DNA of 5,961 bases, taken from contig JAHFEM010000069.1 of NCBI GenBank assembly GCA_023248505.1, positions 1-5,961 on the forward strand, given 5' to 3'. The notes beneath the pieces are model-generated. The model was not told the DNA's origin, did not search any database, and saw only the letters and a program-made list of their open reading frames with translations. Position 1 is the first letter of the stretch. Each line of letters starts with the position of its first letter. A program made the translations under genes and the position numbers. This document shows, piece by piece, positions 4,218 to 5,961 of this stretch. Source of the DNA: Nitrospirota bacterium (GTDB lineage Bacteria; Nitrospirota; Nitrospiria; SBBL01; Manganitrophaceae).

Positions 4218-5294
4218 TTAGTCAGTCCGTCTTCCCGTCTCCGGATCGAAGAGGTGCACTTTGTTCGGATCGATCGTCAGGCCGACCCGCTCGCCCGGCC
4301 TCCCGTCGAAATCGGCCGAGGCGGTGGCGCGGATCGTCCGGCCCCCCCAATTCAACTCCACCCAGACCTCGGCGCCGATCGATTCGATCAGGACGATTTC
4401 GGCCGTCGCCTTCCCTTCGGCCGGAGGGGAGAGATGAAGATCTTCCGGCCGGATGCCGAGGACCACCTCTCCCGACGGCACGGCCCCGAGCCGCTCCGCC
4501 CGCTCTCCCGTAAGCCGAAAGACAACCCCCTCGGCCGTCTCAACCCCCTCCCCGACCCGCCGCCCTCGCAGCAGATTCATCGGAGGACTCCCGATGAATT
4601 CCGCTACAAAGAGATTGCTCGGCCGAGCGTAGATCTCCTTCGGCGCTCCCTGCTGTTGGATCGTCCCCCGGTGCAAGACCGCCATCCGGTCGGAGAGGGT
4701 CAACGCCTCGGCCTGATCGTGGGTCACATAGATCATCGTCGCCTTCAGCCGCCGATGCAGTTTTTTCAGCTCGCTGCGCATCTCGATCCGAAGCCGCGCA
4801 TCGAGGTTGGAGAGCGGCTCGTCGAAGAGAAAAAGGCGCGGCTTGCGGACGATCGCTCTTCCTAACGCCACCCGCTGGCGCTGGCCGCCGGAGAGCGACC
4901 CCGGCCGCTGCGGCAGGAGCGGCGTCAGTCCGAGCAGCTCGGCGACCTCCCGGACGCGGCGGTCGATCTCGGCCGCCGGCTCCTTTTTCATCCGAAGGGG
5001 GAAGGCGATGTTCTCGTAGACGGTCTTGTGGGGATAGAGGGCATAGCTTTGGAAGACGACCGCGACATCCCGATCTTTCGGCGCGAGATCGTTCACCGGT
5101 TTTGCGTCGAACAAAATCTCTCCTGACGTCGGACTTTCCAATCCCGCGATCAAATTCAAAAGGGTCGATTTTCCGCAGCCGCTCGGCCCGACCAATGTAA
5201 AGAAGGCCCCCTCCTCGATCGTCAGATCGATCCCGAGCAGGACTCCCTTCTCGCCGAACTGCTTTGTGATCCCCGTCAGCCGTACTTCGGTCAT
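4218..5294 (-). CDS. ugpC: Carbohydrate ABC importer ATP-binding protein (UgpC/MalK type)
   Basis: Predicted 358-aa ATPase that hydrolyses ATP to drive sugar or glycerol-phosphate import. The frame begins at 5309, but the ATG at 5294 (MTEVRL) is preferred because AGAGGG lies 4 nt upstream and it aligns with the usual family start. All ATPase motifs are intact: Walker A GPSGCGKST (36-44), Q-loop Gln82 in FQSYALYP, signature LSGGQRQRVALGRA (134-147), Walker B LFLFDEP (154-160) with Glu159, D-loop SNLD (162-165) and H-loop His192 in THDQAEA. The C-terminal part (about 235-355) has the TOBE/MalK regulatory-domain pattern, including GIRPEDLHL (280-288) and a terminal VHLFDPETG (346-354). Length is normal for the family. 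It lies downstream of a MalG-type permease on the same strand, separated by 421 bp. The precise substrate cannot be read from the ATPase, and ugpC is a family name here, not proof of glycerol-3-phosphate uptake. Confidence 0.93.
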   Translation of the reverse strand: MTEVRLTGITKQFGEKGVLLGIDLTIEEGAFFTLVGPSGCGKSTLLNLIAGLESPTSGEILFDAKPVNDLAPKDRDVAVVFQSYALYPHKTVYENIAFPLRMKKEPAAEIDRRVREVAELLGLTPLLPQRPGSLSGGQRQRVALGRAIVRKPRLFLFDEPLSNLDARLRIEMRSELKKLHRRLKATMIYVTHDQAEALTLSDRMAVLHRGTIQQQGAPKEIYARPSNLFVAEFIGSPPMNLLRGRRVGEGVETAEGVVFRLTGERAERLGAVPSGEVVLGIRPEDLHLSPPAEGKATAEIVLIESIGAEVWVELNWGGRTIRATASADFDGRPGERVGLTIDPNKVHLFDPETGRRTD

Positions 5295-5338
5295 TCGACC
5301 CTCTTTCATTTCAAACCAAGAGCAAAGAGTCTGCGCGT

Positions 5339-5557
5339 CGAGGACGTCCCGTGTCCCTCGTATTCCTGCGTTTCTTCTGTCAGACGTTTCACCTACCGCT
5401 TCAGGTCAGCTGTCTGAAGCACCATCCACGGTGTACTCCCGTGGTGGTGCGAGTTCTGACCGTAGGGGTCCAGGGGGGGTACCCCCCTGGTGTCCCTTGG
5501 GAAGCCGAAGGGGGTTGGGCAAGCAACCCCCGCGGTGGGGTTTGGGGCAACGCCCCA
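5339..5557. repeat. Cluster of consecutive GC-rich hairpins between permease and ATPase genes
   Basis: No gene is seen in 5295-5715. At least six inverted repeats follow one another: CGAGGAC/GTCCCTCG (5339-5345 with 5353-5360, one bulge); GCTTCAG/CTGAAGC (5398-5404 with 5414-5420); GCACCA..CACGG with CCGTG.TGGTGC (5419-5431 with 5439-5450); CCAGGGGGG/CCCCCCTGG with GTA loop (5470-5478 with 5482-5490); GGGGGTTG/CAACCCCC (5510-5517 with 5524-5531); TGGGGC/GCCCCA with AAC loop (5543-5548 with 5552-5557). The second and third share two bases and exclude each other in part. In the direction of the operon (minus strand) the cluster precedes the ATPase gene. It may be a nested dispersed repeat, a structured leader or RNA, or a polarity element. 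Confidence 0.65.
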
Positions 5558-5599
5558 TTCCAATCGAATCTAAAGAAATAAAGAAAAAAGGCTTTGCCC

Positions 5600-5640
5600 C
5601 CCTCACCCCAACCCTCTCCCACCCAAGGGGGGAGAGGGAA
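5600..5640. repeat. Dispersed-type intergenic repeat with 9-bp hairpin
   Basis: The sequence CCCCTCACCCCAACCCTCTC followed by a purine-rich return arm is a pattern that recurs as short intergenic repeats in many bacterial genomes (general knowledge; copy number in this genome cannot be checked here). CCCTCTCCC (5612-5620) pairs perfectly with GGGAGAGGG (5630-5638) around a 9-nt loop. On the minus strand a T-rich run (5590-5569, read 5'-3') follows about 20 nt after the stem, too far for a classical terminator. Confidence 0.55.
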
Positions 5641-5715
5641 CTGACAGTACAGCAGACACAATCGCAGCAGTGTCTCACCAGTATCGATCCCAAATAAAGA
5701 GATAGCTCAGCCCCC

Positions 5716-5961
5716 TTAACCTTTCACCGCGCCGGCGGTCAGCCCCTCGACGATTCGCCGTTGGAAGAAGAGAACGAGAAGGATCACCGGGAGGGTCACG
5801 ACGGTCGACGCGGCGGCCATATCGCCATAGGGGATCTCGTGCAATCCCGGAAAGAGGGCGATCCCGACCGGGATCGTCCGCGACGCCTCGGTCGTCGTGA
5901 AGGTCAGCGCAAAGAGGAACTCCCCCCAGGAGAAAAGAAAGACGAGGATCGCGACGGCGGA
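5716..5961 (-). CDS. MalG/UgpE-type carbohydrate ABC importer permease (5' part outside window)
   Basis: Only the last 81 codons and the TAA stop (5718-5716) are in the window; the frame is open through 5961. The translation is a clear C-terminus of an inner-membrane sugar-importer permease: a hydrophobic segment ending in FLFSWGEFLFAL (8-19 of the fragment), the T-EASRTIPVGIALF stretch, a G-x-HEIPYGDMAAAS loop, a last membrane helix TVVTLPVILLVLFF, and the family ending QRRIVEGLTAGAVKG. The EAA loop that contacts the ATPase would lie upstream, outside the window. It would pair with a MalF-type permease, a solute-binding protein and the UgpC-type ATPase encoded downstream at 4218-5294. The unusually long gap to that ATPase gene is filled with hairpin repeats. 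Confidence 0.92.
   Translation of the reverse strand, partial: SAVAILVFLFSWGEFLFALTFTTTEASRTIPVGIALFPGLHEIPYGDMAAASTVVTLPVILLVLFFQRRIVEGLTAGAVKG

Noticed and set aside
4158..4865. Plus-strand open frame of 235 codons opposite the ATPase gene
   Set aside because: Arg/Pro-rich antisense shadow of a clear ABC ATPase gene, without ribosome binding site or family resemblance.
5266..5697. Open frames on both strands through the permease-ATPase gap
   Set aside because: Low-complexity Pro/Gly/Arg translations of hairpin repeats, without start signals.

Overview
The window looks like chromosomal DNA from a moderately GC-rich Gram-negative bacterium. It shows a periplasmic-type binding protein with a Sec signal peptide, a lipobox lipoprotein, a MalK/UgpC-type sugar importer, and mostly clear AGGAG-type ribosome binding sites. 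A DUF3386 protein (best known from cyanobacteria) sits near a DUF1841 protein (best known from proteobacteria). The many simple GC-rich intergenic hairpin repeats would fit an environmental lineage such as Nitrospirota or a deltaproteobacterium-like group. That placement is an impression, not a result; no rRNA or other phylogenetic marker is present.

Layout. Left end, minus strand: the 5' part of a small PstS-like periplasmic binding protein (1-384, running off the window), preceded by a short lipoprotein gene (539-865). A gene-free stretch of about 475 bp (866-1339) follows. It holds a perfect 15-bp palindrome in front of the lipoprotein gene, then a good plus-strand promoter and a perfect 14-bp inverted repeat in the leader of a DUF3386 gene (1340-2032). 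A hairpin and a GTG-started two-TPR protein (2125-2484) come next. The TPR gene converges on a minus-strand DUF1841 gene (2481-2921), and the two stop codons interlock in one CTAG. A small helical protein of unknown function (3014-3286) is divergent from DUF1841. A heptamer-repeat hairpin (3367-3429) separates it from a small exported or membrane-anchored protein (3473-3775).

The stretch 3776-4217 holds gene debris: the conserved N-terminal motif of a TIGR04255-family protein in one frame, then 78 start-less codons in another frame. I read this as a decayed accessory cassette.

The right end is a minus-strand carbohydrate ABC importer. The C-terminus of a MalG/UgpE-type permease (5716-5961, truncated) is followed by about 420 bp packed with GC-rich hairpins and a dispersed-type repeat, then a complete UgpC/MalK-type ATPase (4218-5294). 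Permease and ATPase would work together in sugar uptake; the intervening hairpins may limit co-transcription or reflect repeat insertion.

I see no CRISPR array, tRNA, rRNA, transposase or complete new multi-gene system. The most interesting items are the structured intergenic elements, the gene-remnant region and the DUF3386 gene with its hairpin leader.
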